From: Caproicibacter fermentans
GTDB taxonomy: Bacteria > Bacillota > Clostridia > Oscillospirales > Acutalibacteraceae
Assembly (NCBI RefSeq): GCF_009746625.1
Contig: NZ_VWXL01000027.1
Coordinates: 19,529 to 83,528 of the forward strand
Length of the DNA stretch: 64,000 nt
Reading direction: 5' to 3'
Shown: piece after piece, positions 40,639-49,953 of the stretch
How the letters are laid out: every line of letters begins with the position of its first letter
Position numbering within the stretch: the first letter of the stretch is position 1
The notes under the pieces: generated by a model
What the model was told of the DNA's origin: nothing
The model's input: the letters and a program-made list of their open reading frames with translations, nothing else
Databases searched by the model: none
Program-made: the position numbers and the translations under genes

Positions 40639-40696
40639 TCGCTTTTTTATACTAGCATTACTTTAACCGGTAAACGACTTTGGAAGATTTTATGCT

Positions 40697-41641
40697 TCAA
40701 ACCCGGTCAATCCACTCGCCGTAGCCCTCTTTTTCCATATCCTCTTTCGGAATAAACCGGAGCGCCGCGCTGTTGATGCAGTACCGCAGGCCGCCGCGCT
40801 CCCGCGGCCCATCCGGGAACACATGCCCCAGGTGGGCGTTTCCTTTCTTACTGCGTATTTCCGTGCGAATCATCCCGTGGCTCATATCCCTGCGTTCCGT
40901 GACCAGCTCCTGAGAAAGCGGCCTTGAAAAGCTGGGCCAGCCGCAGCCGGAATCGAATTTATCCTTTGCCGTAAACAGCGGCTCTCCGGTGGTTACGTCC
41001 ACATAAATGCCCGGTCGGTTCGAATCCCAGTATTCATTTTGAAACGGCGGTTCCGTCGCCGCGTTCTGCGTCACATCAAACTGCATCGGAGTCAGTTTTT
41101 CTTTCAGTGTCACCGCGTCCGGCGCGGAGAACCGCAAGGCCGGATCGGACGCCTGTGCGGCTTTCTGAATTTTCGCCGGGCTGATATGACAGTAACCGCC
41201 CGGATTTTTGTCCAGATACTCCTGATGGTACTCTTCCGCCGGATAAAAATTCGCAAGCGGCAGGACTTCGATCGCGACCGGGTTTGAAAGTGTTTTTTGA
41301 AGCCGGTCGATTTCGGAGCGAATCACCGGCAAATCCGATTCCTCCGTGTAATAAATTCCGGTACGGTATTGAATTCCGCTGTCCCCGACCTGACGATTCA
41401 CCGCAGTCGGATCGATCGCGTCGAAATAAAGGCGCAGTAAAAAGCCGAGCGATACCTCCTTGGAATCATACTCCACGCGGACCGTCTCCGCGTGTCCGGA
41501 ATTTCCGCATACCTGTTCGTAGGTCGGGCTTTCGGTCGGCCCGTTCGCATAGCCTGTTTCGGTTTTCGTTACCCCGTGAACGGACGAGATGTATTTCTGC
41601 ATTCCCCAGAAACACCCGCCCGCCAAAAAAATTTCAGCCAT
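40697..41641 (-). CDS. msrAB: Fused methionine sulfoxide reductase MsrA-MsrB
   Basis: 314 residues. The MsrA half (1-155) has GGCFWG with the catalytic Cys at residue 10, and the late motif [15 protein letters not shown]. The MsrB half (about 180-314) has CGWPSF and the catalytic Cys in RYCINSAAL. The two C-x2-C zinc pairs found in many MsrB proteins are absent. It repairs both S- and R-sulfoxides of methionine in the cytoplasm; there is no signal peptide. ATG 41641 has GGAGG upstream. It is followed by 400 bp of peptide-island sequence and precedes no other gene in its operon. Confidence 0.96.
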   Translation of the reverse strand: MAEIFLAGGCFWGMQKYISSVHGVTKTETGYANGPTESPTYEQVCGNSGHAETVRVEYDSKEVSLGFLLRLYFDAIDPTAVNRQVGDSGIQYRTGIYYTEESDLPVIRSEIDRLQKTLSNPVAIEVLPLANFYPAEEYHQEYLDKNPGGYCHISPAKIQKAAQASDPALRFSAPDAVTLKEKLTPMQFDVTQNAATEPPFQNEYWDSNRPGIYVDVTTGEPLFTAKDKFDSGCGWPSFSRPLSQELVTERRDMSHGMIRTEIRSKKGNAHLGHVFPDGPRERGGLRYCINSAALRFIPKEDMEKEGYGEWIDRV

Positions 41642-41659
41642 TTTAGTTCCTCCGATGTC

Positions 41660-41860
41660 TTATTCTTCCACAATATTCTGCACACGCCCGACCTGATCGT
41701 CCTCCTCCAGCATCACCTTGATTCCATGAGGATGCGTCGGGCTTTTCGTCAGAATCCGCTTCACATGCCCGCGCGTCAGTTTTCCGGTCGGCTGGTCTTT
41801 TTTCAGTACGATATCGACCAGCGCGCCGATCTTGACATTGCTTCTCGTTTGACCGTTCAT
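41660..41860 (-). CDS. YwbE-family protein (DUF2196)
   Basis: 66 residues, full length for the family, with the conserved core KIGALVDIVLKKDQPTGKLTRG and SPTHPHGIKVMLEDD-type region. It is a small cytoplasmic beta-barrel-like protein of unknown function found widely in bacteria and archaea. It lies 18 bp upstream of msrAB on the same strand, so it is probably co-transcribed. Confidence 0.93.
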   Translation of the reverse strand: MNGQTRSNVKIGALVDIVLKKDQPTGKLTRGHVKRILTKSPTHPHGIKVMLEEDDQVGRVQNIVEE

Positions 41861-41883
41861 CGGTCTTACCTCCCATATTGACG

Positions 41884-42186
41884 CTATGATTCGTCGGTTT
41901 TTCCCTTTTTGCGCCGATGCAGCAAAAAGAGTGTCGCCGCCGTAAAAACCGGCGGCAGCGCAAAAGCAAGCGGCGCCAGCATTGCCAGCGGCGATTGCGA
42001 CGTCACATAGATTGCCGTCGGCACGTCAGCCCCGCCGATCACCGCAGCCGGCCCCCGCAAAAAGTTCATTTGCCGTACCGCAGGAATTCCGGCGGCACCA
42101 AGCTCCGCCAGAGTGGCGAAACCGAAGACCGACGCCGCAAGCTGAAGCAGCCGCATGGATATTTTCTTCCGCTTTGCCTGATTCAT
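41884..42186 (-). CDS. Small two-helix membrane protein with a decarboxylase-beta-like motif
   Basis: 100 residues: a short basic N-terminus, a hydrophobic helix (about 11-34), the segment V-I-G-G-A-D-V-P-T-A-I-Y-V (about 49-61), a second helix (about 68-90), and a basic C-terminus. The middle segment closely resembles the GGADGPTAIFV signature of the beta subunit of Na+-pumping decarboxylases (oxaloacetate, glutaconyl-CoA), but that subunit is about 350-400 residues. Here Gly is replaced by Val. There is no other decarboxylase subunit nearby. It is first in a unit with ywbE and msrAB. Function unknown. Confidence 0.7.
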   Translation of the reverse strand: MNQAKRKKISMRLLQLAASVFGFATLAELGAAGIPAVRQMNFLRGPAAVIGGADVPTAIYVTSQSPLAMLAPLAFALPPVFTAATLFLLHRRKKGKTDES

Positions 42187-42256
42187 TCTTAATTCACCTC
42201 TGGTTCTTCCTCTACTGTAATGAATTTTGAAATAGATGTCAAGGAAGACTCCGCAG

Positions 42257-42292
42257 ACAAAACGGGACGGACGCCTTTTCGCGTCCGTCCCG
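42257..42292 (-). terminator. Terminator of the GH94 phosphorylase gene
   Basis: Perfect 12-bp stem CGGGACGGACGC/GCGTCCGTCCCG (42263-42274 with 42281-42292), then GTTTTGTC on the minus strand. Confidence 0.8.
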
Positions 42293-42308
42293 CAAGGTTC
42301 AAATTGAT

Positions 42309-44744
42309 CTAACCCATTACCGCGACCACCCGGTGCGTCTTTCCATCCGCACAGTCCGGCAGAAGATTGCCCATGATCGGCGTCCCGTCAAGCGTCATCG
42401 TCTTGATTCCCTTCTCAACGCCGTCCGGATTCCGGACCTCAATCACATACTCCGCCCCACGAAAGCGCCGGGTCACCGTAAAACCTTTGAACCAGGAGGG
42501 AACACAGGGGTCAATCTGAAGCCCGTCAAACTGCGGGCGGATTCCCAGAATAAACTGGGAAACGTCATAGAACGTCCAGGCCGCCGTACCGGTCAGCCAG
42601 GAATTTTTCGCTTCGCCGAAGCGGGGCGCGTCCCGGCCCGCGATCATCTGCGCGTACACGTACGGCTCCGTGCGATGAATCTCACTGATGTCTTCCAGAT
42701 ATGCCGGACAGGTTCTGCGGTACACCTCAAACGCGCGTTCTCCGTGCCCGGCCATAGTTTCCGCAATGGAAATCCACGGGTTGTTGTGGCAGAAGATCCC
42801 CCCGTTTTCCTTATATCCGGGCGGATAAGAAGAGATTTCTCCCAGATTCAGGCGGTAAGTCGTGTAAGACGGCCAGTTCAGAACAATGCCGTATTTGGTA
42901 TCCAGATGCTCTTTCACCGAATCAAGCGCGCGTTCCGGCAGACCCTTTTCCATTCCGATTCCGGCCATTGCGCAGAATCCCTGCGGTTCAATAAACAGTT
43001 TTCCTTCTTCGCATTCCCTAGAGCCCACCTTGTTTCCCATCGCATCATACGCGCGCAGGTACCATTCGCCGTCCCATCCGTAACGAATCACCGCCTGCTC
43101 CATATTCTTTGCCGCTTTCAGAACGGCTTCCGCCTCCGACGCAAAACCGCCGCGGCGCAAAATCTCCGCATAAGAGGGCGCTATGTAGACAAACATTCCT
43201 GCGATAAACACGGATTCCGCCACTCCGCTTTCCATATTCTCCGCCGTCTGAAAGGATTCCCCCGGTTTTTTTGAAAAACAGTTGAGGTTCAGACAGTCGT
43301 TCCAATCGGCACGGCCGATCAGCGGCAGACCGTGGGGACCAAGATTATGAAGCACATGGCCGAACGAACGTCGGAGATGCTCCAGCAGGGAAACCGATTT
43401 TTTCTCATCATTGTCAAACGGAACCGATTCCTTCAGAACGGACCAGTCCCCCGTCTCCTTCAAATAGGCGGTAACGCCGAAAATCAGCCACAGGGGATCG
43501 TCGTTAAACCCGCTGCCAACCTCCATGTTTCCGCGTTTGGTCAGCGGCTGGTACTGGTGATAGGCGCTGCCGTCCTCCATCTGCGTGGCGGCAATATCAA
43601 GAATCCGCGCTTTGGCCCGCGACGGAATCAAATGTACAAAACCGAGAAGATCCTGTGTGGAGTCGCGGAACCCCATGCCGCGGCCGATTCCCGATTCAAA
43701 ATAGGACGCCGAGCGGGACATGTTGAACGTTACCATGCATTGATACTGGTTCCAGACGCTGACCATGCGGTCCAGCTTCGGGTCTTCGCTCTGCAGACAA
43801 AAGCGTGAAAGCAGCCCCTGCCAGTAATTTTTCAGTTCGTCAAAGGCACTTTCCACCTGCCGGTCGGTACGGAAACGGTCCAGCAGCCTGCGCGCGGGTT
43901 CTTTATTGATCACTCCGGGTGCTTCCCATTTTTGATCCTCCGGGTTTTCGCAGTAGCCAAGCACAAAAATGTAGCTTTTTTCCTCGCCGGGAGCGAGCGT
44001 GACCCCAAGGCAGTGCGACCCGACCGGCGACCAGCCGCTCGCGACCGAATTGCCCGGCTTGCCGTTGAAAACGACGTCCGGACGATCAAATCCGTTATAC
44101 AGGCCCAGAAAGCTTTCGCGGTCCGTGTCATAGCCCTGAATCGGCGCGTTGACGCTGAAGACGGCATAATGGTTGCGGCGCTCGCGGTACTCGGTCTTAT
44201 GGTAAATGGCGCTGCCATCAATTTCCACTTCCCCGGTATTAAAATTGCGCTGGAAATTCGTCATGTCATCGTAGGCGTTCCAAGCGCAAAACTCCACAAA
44301 GGAAAACAGCTTGATTTCCTTCGCCGCGCCGCTCTGATTTTTGAGCGTTACCCTGTGGACTTCACAGTCCGCGCCGATCGGGACAAAGGAAAGCTGGCGG
44401 GCCGCAAGTTGATTTCGCTCCGATTCAATGACGGTATATCCCAGTCCGTGGCGGCAGCGGTAACGGTCCGGCTTCGCTTTCACAGGCGCCCATCCGGGGT
44501 TCCAGACATCATCCCCGTCGCGAAGGTAAAAATACCTTCCTCCCGCGTCGGTCGGAACGGAATTGTACCGGTACCGCGTCAGGCGCATCAGCCGGGCGTC
44601 TCTGTAAAAGCAATAGCCGCCGGACGTATTAGAGATCAGGGAAAAGAATTGTTCATTCCCAAGGTAATTGATCCAAGGATAGGGAGTATCCGGCCTTTCA
44701 ATGACATATTCCCTTTGAACATCGTCAAAATAACCGAACTTCAT
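42309..44744 (-). CDS. cbp: GH94 cellobiose phosphorylase
   Basis: 811 residues, the usual length of clostridial cellobiose phosphorylase. It has the N-terminal beta-sandwich (1-290, starting [27 protein letters not shown]), an (alpha/alpha)6 barrel with the catalytic-acid motif [10 protein letters not shown] (about 477-486), a phosphate-site GSGFNDDP region, and a C-terminal beta jelly roll. It cleaves cellobiose with inorganic phosphate to glucose-1-phosphate plus glucose, saving ATP. Other GH94 specificities (cellodextrin, chitobiose, laminaribiose) are possible. It diverges from a LacI regulator and ABC importer, with LacI-type operators upstream. Confidence 0.9.
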   Translation of the reverse strand: MKFGYFDDVQREYVIERPDTPYPWINYLGNEQFFSLISNTSGGYCFYRDARLMRLTRYRYNSVPTDAGGRYFYLRDGDDVWNPGWAPVKAKPDRYRCRHGLGYTVIESERNQLAARQLSFVPIGADCEVHRVTLKNQSGAAKEIKLFSFVEFCAWNAYDDMTNFQRNFNTGEVEIDGSAIYHKTEYRERRNHYAVFSVNAPIQGYDTDRESFLGLYNGFDRPDVVFNGKPGNSVASGWSPVGSHCLGVTLAPGEEKSYIFVLGYCENPEDQKWEAPGVINKEPARRLLDRFRTDRQVESAFDELKNYWQGLLSRFCLQSEDPKLDRMVSVWNQYQCMVTFNMSRSASYFESGIGRGMGFRDSTQDLLGFVHLIPSRAKARILDIAATQMEDGSAYHQYQPLTKRGNMEVGSGFNDDPLWLIFGVTAYLKETGDWSVLKESVPFDNDEKKSVSLLEHLRRSFGHVLHNLGPHGLPLIGRADWNDCLNLNCFSKKPGESFQTAENMESGVAESVFIAGMFVYIAPSYAEILRRGGFASEAEAVLKAAKNMEQAVIRYGWDGEWYLRAYDAMGNKVGSRECEEGKLFIEPQGFCAMAGIGMEKGLPERALDSVKEHLDTKYGIVLNWPSYTTYRLNLGEISSYPPGYKENGGIFCHNNPWISIAETMAGHGERAFEVYRRTCPAYLEDISEIHRTEPYVYAQMIAGRDAPRFGEAKNSWLTGTAAWTFYDVSQFILGIRPQFDGLQIDPCVPSWFKGFTVTRRFRGAEYVIEVRNPDGVEKGIKTMTLDGTPIMGNLLPDCADGKTHRVVAVMG

Positions 44745-44795
44745 AAAAATATTTCCTCATTTCCGCCAGAAATTTAGGTGAAACAGTCTTTAAAC

Positions 44796-44809
44796 CGAAA
44801 ACGTTTTCG
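44796..44809. promoter_or_regulatory. LacI-family operator 1 (cbp side)
   Basis: Perfect 14-bp palindrome CGAAAACGTTTTCG, 52 bp upstream of cbp. Confidence 0.8.
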
Positions 44810-45003
44810 AATTAAAGGCGTACTACTCCTTATTACTTAGCATTTTTTAGTTTAGATGTATTCCGCGCTAAAATCAAGTATATTTTATAAATTTGTCAAT
44901 TCACACAAGGATTTCTTTTCTGTTTTGTAGGTAATAAAACCAAACTTTCTCTCGATGCGGCTCACTTTTTTGTTTTTTAATGGCCTGCATTGGCCCGCCG
45001 TAA

Positions 45004-45025
45004 TTAACGAAAACATTTTCGTTAA
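45004..45025. promoter_or_regulatory. LacI-family operator 2 (middle)
   Basis: 22-bp inverted repeat with 10-bp arms TTAACGAAAA/TTTTCGTTAA around CA; it shares the CGAAAA-N2-TTTTCG core with operator 1. The rest of the 460-bp divergent region is AT-rich with no gene. Confidence 0.8.
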
Positions 45026-45133
45026 TAATATAGATTATAGAAAATAATTTAATCGTTGTCCACACCAAAAGCATATTATTTTTATCATATGGCCTTTTAA
45101 AAATTAAATTACATATTTTTTTGAAATTTAATC

Positions 45134-45182
45134 TTGCAAAACTGTGTATTGTAGATTATACTAAGAATGCGAAAACGATTTA
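45134..45182 (+). promoter_or_regulatory. Promoter and operator 3 of the lacI-ABC operon
   Basis: TTGCAA (45134-45139), 17-bp spacer, TATACT (45157-45162). A one-sided operator copy CGAAAACGATTT (45170-45181) follows at the expected transcript start. Confidence 0.7.
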
Positions 45183-45203
45183 GAAACAATCGGAGGAATT
45201 TCT

Positions 45204-46217
45204 GTGGCTAACATCAAAGACATTGCGGCAAAGTGCGGACTCTCTGTTTCAACTGTAAGCAAGGCCCTGAACAGCTACAGCGACGTCAGCAATTCCACCA
45301 AACAGCGCGTCCTGAAAGTTGCCGAAGAATTCGGCTATTTCCCGAACTCGCTCGCCCGCGCTTTAAAAACAAACCGGACGTACAACCTGGGAGTCTTATT
45401 TACGGACGAAGCCAACAGCGGTTTAACACAGGATTATTTCGCCGCTGTTTTGAACGGTTTCAAGGAAGAGGCCGAGTCCCGCTCTTACGATATCACGTTC
45501 ATCAACCACAACATGAATGTCGGCAGCCATCCGATGTCCTATCTGGAGCACTGCAAATACCGGAATGTTGACGGAGTCTGCATCGCCTGCGTTAATTTTC
45601 TCCAGCCGGAAGTTCTGGAGCTGATTAACGGCAGTCTCCCGGTTGTGACGATCGACCATATTTTTAATAACCGCACCAGCATAAACTCCAATAACGTGGC
45701 TGGGATGCGGGATCTGGTAACTTACATATATCAAATGGGGCACCGAAAGATCGCATATGTCCACGGCAAGAAATCAGCCGTCACGGAACAGCGCGTCACC
45801 AGCTTCTGCAGAGCGCTGATGGAACTGGGCGTGGAGGTCCCTCCCGAATATCTTGTTCTTTCCGCCTATCGCGACACGCAAACCACCAGGGACTGCGTCA
45901 GAAAGCTTTTGGAGCTGCCGAACCGTCCGACCTGTATTGTCATGCCGGATGACTACGCCGCTTTGGGCGGCATTGAAGCGATTGAAGCAGCCGGCCTGAA
46001 AATTCCGGAGGATGTTTCCATCGCGGGATACGACGGCATCGCGCTTTCCCAGGTCATTAAGCCTCAGCTGACCACACTGCAGCAGGATACGGACAGCATG
46101 GGCCGCGAAGCCGCCAGAAGGCTGATCGCTCAGATTGAGAACCCGCTGACTACAATCGTAGAATCCGTAACCCTGACAGGTACTCTGATTCGCGGGCAGT
46201 CCGTTGCGGAAATATGA
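45204..46217 (+). CDS. LacI-family transcriptional regulator
   Basis: 337 residues. The DNA-binding helix-turn-helix is NIKDIAAKCGLSVSTVSKALNSYSDVS (2-28), with the hinge at about 48-60 (FPNSLARALKTNRT). A periplasmic-binding-protein-like sugar domain follows (61-337). It is likely to bind the three CGAAAA-type operators between it and cbp and to be released by the imported disaccharide or a derivative. GGAGGAATTT precedes the GTG at 45204. It is first in the operon, so the importer and the regulator share control. Confidence 0.92.
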   Translation: MANIKDIAAKCGLSVSTVSKALNSYSDVSNSTKQRVLKVAEEFGYFPNSLARALKTNRTYNLGVLFTDEANSGLTQDYFAAVLNGFKEEAESRSYDITFINHNMNVGSHPMSYLEHCKYRNVDGVCIACVNFLQPEVLELINGSLPVVTIDHIFNNRTSINSNNVAGMRDLVTYIYQMGHRKIAYVHGKKSAVTEQRVTSFCRALMELGVEVPPEYLVLSAYRDTQTTRDCVRKLLELPNRPTCIVMPDDYAALGGIEAIEAAGLKIPEDVSIAGYDGIALSQVIKPQLTTLQQDTDSMGREAARRLIAQIENPLTTIVESVTLTGTLIRGQSVAEI

Positions 46218-46315
46218 TTGTTGTCCGCCCGATGAAAAATCAAACGTCTTATTACAATTCTTATAAGGAGCCAATAAAAACGACCCACTAAAGTAAGCAA
46301 AGGGGGAGTTGCAAA

Positions 46316-47332
46316 ATGGCAGCAGAACAAGCCGCCGGCATAAAACCGGGCAAACAAATCGGCAAGATTGGCAAACCGTCAAATGCGGCTGTCGGTTTAA
46401 GGAAAAAGAGCAAAGGGGCAAGGCGGAGGGATCTTGCTTTTTACCTGATGCTCCTGCCCGGCGTTCTTATCTTAGTCATCAACAACTATCTTCCGATGAT
46501 TGGGGTAGTAATCCCGTTTGAAGATTACAGATATAACGTAAACGCCGGTTTCTTTAAAAGTCTATTTACCAGCCGATTCGTCGGTTTTCAAAATTTTCAA
46601 TTTTTATTCAAATCCGTCGACTGTATTACAGCAACTGTAAACACGGTGGCTTACAATCTCGTATTTATTGCGCTTGACCTGATTGTGCCGATTGCGCTCG
46701 CGATATGCATGTCCGAAATGTGGAACCAGAAAAAGGCCAACACCTATCAAACAATGATGTTCCTGCCTTATTTTATCTCATGGTCGGCAGTCAGTTACGT
46801 GGCCTACGCCTTCCTGTGCAACGCCGGTTTTATCGACAAAACCGTGCTGCCGCTGCTTGGCATGCAGAACATCGATTTTTACACAAAGCCCGGTTATTGG
46901 CCGGCGATCATCATTTTCTTTCATTTATGGCATTACACCGGATATAATCTGATTATTTATATTGCCGCAATTTCAGGGATCAGCAACGAATACTACGAGG
47001 CTGCAGCGCTGGACGGAGCTACAAAATGGCAGCAGATTCGCTATGTGACGCTGCCCATGCTCAAAACAACCGCCATCATCCTTTCGCTGCTCGCGGTGGG
47101 ACGCATTTTCAACGGCGATTTCGACCTTTTCTACAACGTACCCAGAAACATTCCCCAGATTTACAGCACCACCAGTATTATAGACACATTTGTGTACAAT
47201 GAGCTGATTAATCTGGGTGATATCGGAATGTCCGCCGCGGCAGGATTGTACCAGGCGACCGTTGGCTGCGTCATTGTGTTCCTGTGCAATTTCGTCGTCA
47301 GAAAAGCCGACCCGGATTCCGCATTGTTTTGA
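46316..47332 (+). CDS. Carbohydrate ABC transporter permease, LplB type
   Basis: 338 residues. A basic N-terminal extension is followed by six membrane helices and the inner-membrane EAA loop (YYEAAALDGATKWQQIRYVTLPML, about 225-248), typical of the LplB/YteP subgroup. It pairs with the next gene to form the channel. No ATPase is encoded here; this subgroup commonly uses a shared MsmX-type ATPase located elsewhere. AAAGGGGG precedes ATG 46316. Confidence 0.92.
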   Translation: MAAEQAAGIKPGKQIGKIGKPSNAAVGLRKKSKGARRRDLAFYLMLLPGVLILVINNYLPMIGVVIPFEDYRYNVNAGFFKSLFTSRFVGFQNFQFLFKSVDCITATVNTVAYNLVFIALDLIVPIALAICMSEMWNQKKANTYQTMMFLPYFISWSAVSYVAYAFLCNAGFIDKTVLPLLGMQNIDFYTKPGYWPAIIIFFHLWHYTGYNLIIYIAAISGISNEYYEAAALDGATKWQQIRYVTLPMLKTTAIILSLLAVGRIFNGDFDLFYNVPRNIPQIYSTTSIIDTFVYNELINLGDIGMSAAAGLYQATVGCVIVFLCNFVVRKADPDSALF

Positions 47333-47390
47333 CAATCGATCATGATCCGGATTTTATATTCGCTGCACCAGTGCGGCAGGGAGGTTGGCA

Positions 47391-48329
47391 ATGGTTAATG
47401 CAATTAACAAAAAACATTTGAATGTCTTGGCAAAATCCAAAAATTTTGAATTTAATAAAGTCACGGCGCGTTCCAATTTTACCATAAACCTTATTTTCGT
47501 ATTGATCTGTATTCTTTTCCTTGCGCCGTTGATTCTTGTAGTCATGGTTTCTTTCAGTTCAAAGGAGTCCCTTGATACATACGGCTATCAGTTCTGGCCT
47601 GCGGCTTTTGATTTGAAAGCTTATCAGTACATTTTTAAATACAGCTATGACTTGATCCACTCCTACTGGAATTCCATTATTGTGACAAGCATCGGTTCCA
47701 TAACCGCAACATCGATTATCGCCCTGTATGCGTATCCTCTTTCCAGAAGCAATTTCCAGCATCGAAACGGATTTGCGTTCTTCGCGTTTTTCACCACGAT
47801 TTTCGGCGGCGGCTTGGTGCCCTGGGTTTTTGTTTACGCGCAGCTGTTAAAAATCAACAATTCACTGTTGATCCTGATTATCCCCTACTTGGTGAACGCC
47901 TGGTGGATCATCATTATGCGCACCTTTATGAAGCAGTCGGTCCCGGAGGACCTCGTTGAGGCTGCAAGAATCGACGGGGCAGGCGAGTTCAGAATCTTTT
48001 TCAGCGTGGCTCTTCCGCTTTGTAAAGCGGGGCTCGCGACCATCTTCCTTTTCTGCCTTGTCAAGTTCTGGAACGACTATTACCTTTCGCTGATCTTCAT
48101 TAACGACCACCATCTCTATACAATTCAATACTATTTATACTCCATGCTTGACAATATCAATTACGTTCTGACAAGTCCCAATGTTCCTGCGGAGGCCCGG
48201 CGGAATCTTCCGAGTGAAGGCGCGAGGATGGCTCTTGCCGTGATTGCTGTTGGACCCGTTGTATTTTCCTACCCGTTTTTCCGCAAATTTTTTGTCAAAG
48301 GCATCATTGTCGGTGCTGTAAAAGGCTAA
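47391..48329 (+). CDS. Carbohydrate ABC transporter permease, YtcP type
   Basis: 312 residues with six membrane helices and the EAA loop LVEAARIDGAGEFRIFFSVALPL (about 185-207). The second half, with NYVLTSPNVP...SEGARMALAVIAVGP, is typical of YtcP/YcjP relatives. I chose ATG 47391, with AGGGAGG 8 nt upstream; a TTG two codons earlier is inside that spacing. It is the second channel half. Confidence 0.92.
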   Translation: MVNAINKKHLNVLAKSKNFEFNKVTARSNFTINLIFVLICILFLAPLILVVMVSFSSKESLDTYGYQFWPAAFDLKAYQYIFKYSYDLIHSYWNSIIVTSIGSITATSIIALYAYPLSRSNFQHRNGFAFFAFFTTIFGGGLVPWVFVYAQLLKINNSLLILIIPYLVNAWWIIIMRTFMKQSVPEDLVEAARIDGAGEFRIFFSVALPLCKAGLATIFLFCLVKFWNDYYLSLIFINDHHLYTIQYYLYSMLDNINYVLTSPNVPAEARRNLPSEGARMALAVIAVGPVVFSYPFFRKFFVKGIIVGAVKG

Positions 48330-48377
48330 TACCGAGAAATCGGTTAGTAAATTTAAAACTATGGGGAGGCAATTTTT

Positions 48378-49895
48378 ATGCATGGTGTAAAAAAAATCCT
48401 GAGTTTTACTCTGGCATTGGCCACTGTTGTTCCGTTCACGCTGTCAGGCTGCACACAATCGGCTCCAGCTGACGCAACACAAAGCAGCAGTGCCGCAAGC
48501 GCAGCTTCCGGGGAAAGCAGCGCAGCTCCGAAAGAAACGGTAACGTTAAAGCTGATGACCGGTGACAAGAAAATTCAGGGGCTTGACCGCGTGCAAAAAG
48601 CGGTTAACGATTATCTGGCGGAAAAGAATACCGGACTCCAGATCGATTGGGAAACATATTCCTGGGATGATCTGAAGCAGAAAACAGCCACAATGCTCCA
48701 GACCGGACAGGAAGCCGACATCATGAACACCTCAAGCTGGATCACACCGGGTTATGTCGCGCACTGCCAGAGAGATGAATTCACCGATATCACAAAGTAT
48801 ATCAACGACTCTCAGTATCAGGACGTCGTCAATATCATCGGGAAGGATTTCCTTGACGGCACCAAAGTCAACGGCAAATATTACGGAATGCCGACCAACA
48901 AGGAAAAGGCTCACAACTTCGGATTCCTCTGCCAGACCGCAGAGCTCAAGAAGCTGAATATCGACCCGTCATCCATTAAAACGATGGACGATTTGGCAAA
49001 ATACTTTGACCAGGTTAAGGCCGACGGTTTAATTCCGGTCTGCGCGGCTCAAATGGATAGCCCTTACAAGTTCCTTGACTGGGATGCTTTTGACGCCGAT
49101 AACTCTCCGTTCGCCTTTGACCCGAACGATGAGAAAACAATCGTCAATCCGTTTACGGCAGACAAAACAATCGCGTTCTATAAAGAAATGAAAACATGGC
49201 ACGACAAAGGCTATTTCAGCCCTGACGTCCTCACCTCAAAAGGTCAGGAAACCGATATGGCAACCGGAAAGTATTTCTGCGGTTCCTGGTCTTTAATGCC
49301 GGGCAAAGCACAAACGGAATCCGCATCGCTGAAACTTGACCTGACTCAGATCGACATTACGCCGGTTGAAAAAACAAACCGTGAAACTCTCGGCGCGTTG
49401 TTGGCGATTCCTTCTTCCTCCAAGCATCCGGACGAAGCTTTCAAGTTTATTTCGATGCTTTACACGGATAAGACTCTGATTAACTTGATGACCTACGGTG
49501 TGGAAGGAACAGATTACACAAAGAAATCAGACAATGTGATCACAGTCAGCAAGGATTCAGACTTCACTTCCGCCGGCGGCTGGATTATGGGCAATGAATT
49601 CAACAACTATCTGACCGACCTGCAGTCCCCGACCCTGTTCACGGACATTGAAGCATATAACAACAGCGCAAAGGTTCTTGACGACCTCGGCTTTGTTTAC
49701 GACACATCAAAATGCAAGACGGAATACGCGGCCTGCCAGGCTGTTGTTACGAAGTATTATCCTCAGCTCTTTTACGGCACCTGCGACGTCGATTCCACAG
49801 TCGCCCAAATGAAGAGTGAATTTAAAACAGCCGGCATCGACACCTTGCTTGCCGACGTTCAGTCTCAGTACGACGCATGGGTAAAGAGTAAATAA
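48378..49895 (+). CDS. Extracellular sugar-binding lipoprotein
   Basis: 505 residues. A lipoprotein signal ends L-S-G-C (Cys near residue 25), followed by a Ser/Ala-rich linker and a family 1 solute-binding domain (LipO-like, with the early segment VTLKLMTGDKK and a late TYGVEGTDY...). It delivers a saccharide to the two permeases encoded upstream. The operon's divergence from a cellobiose phosphorylase gene suggests cellobiose or cellodextrin. GGGGAGG precedes the ATG. It ends at a bidirectional terminator. Confidence 0.93.
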   Translation: MHGVKKILSFTLALATVVPFTLSGCTQSAPADATQSSSAASAASGESSAAPKETVTLKLMTGDKKIQGLDRVQKAVNDYLAEKNTGLQIDWETYSWDDLKQKTATMLQTGQEADIMNTSSWITPGYVAHCQRDEFTDITKYINDSQYQDVVNIIGKDFLDGTKVNGKYYGMPTNKEKAHNFGFLCQTAELKKLNIDPSSIKTMDDLAKYFDQVKADGLIPVCAAQMDSPYKFLDWDAFDADNSPFAFDPNDEKTIVNPFTADKTIAFYKEMKTWHDKGYFSPDVLTSKGQETDMATGKYFCGSWSLMPGKAQTESASLKLDLTQIDITPVEKTNRETLGALLAIPSSSKHPDEAFKFISMLYTDKTLINLMTYGVEGTDYTKKSDNVITVSKDSDFTSAGGWIMGNEFNNYLTDLQSPTLFTDIEAYNNSAKVLDDLGFVYDTSKCKTEYAACQAVVTKYYPQLFYGTCDVDSTVAQMKSEFKTAGIDTLLADVQSQYDAWVKSK

Positions 49896-49914
49896 CTTCA
49901 AAAATTAAAAAATC

Positions 49915-49942
49915 GAGGCCGCCGGCGATTGCCGGCGGCCTC
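49915..49942. terminator. Bidirectional terminator between the binding-protein gene and spo0A
   Basis: Perfect 12-bp stem GAGGCCGCCGGC/GCCGGCGGCCTC with a GATT loop and TTTC after it; A-run on the other side. Confidence 0.88.
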
Positions 49943-49953
49943 TTTCACTCGGA

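Noticed and set aside
44796..44809. Reading the palindromes near cbp as CcpA cre sites only
   Set aside because: Three copies around a dedicated LacI-family gene fit local control better. CcpA overlap is possible but cannot be decided from sequence.
45123..45204. A second tRNA or riboswitch in the lacI leader
   Set aside because: The region is fully used by promoter, operator and ribosome site, and no cloverleaf or known aptamer core is visible.
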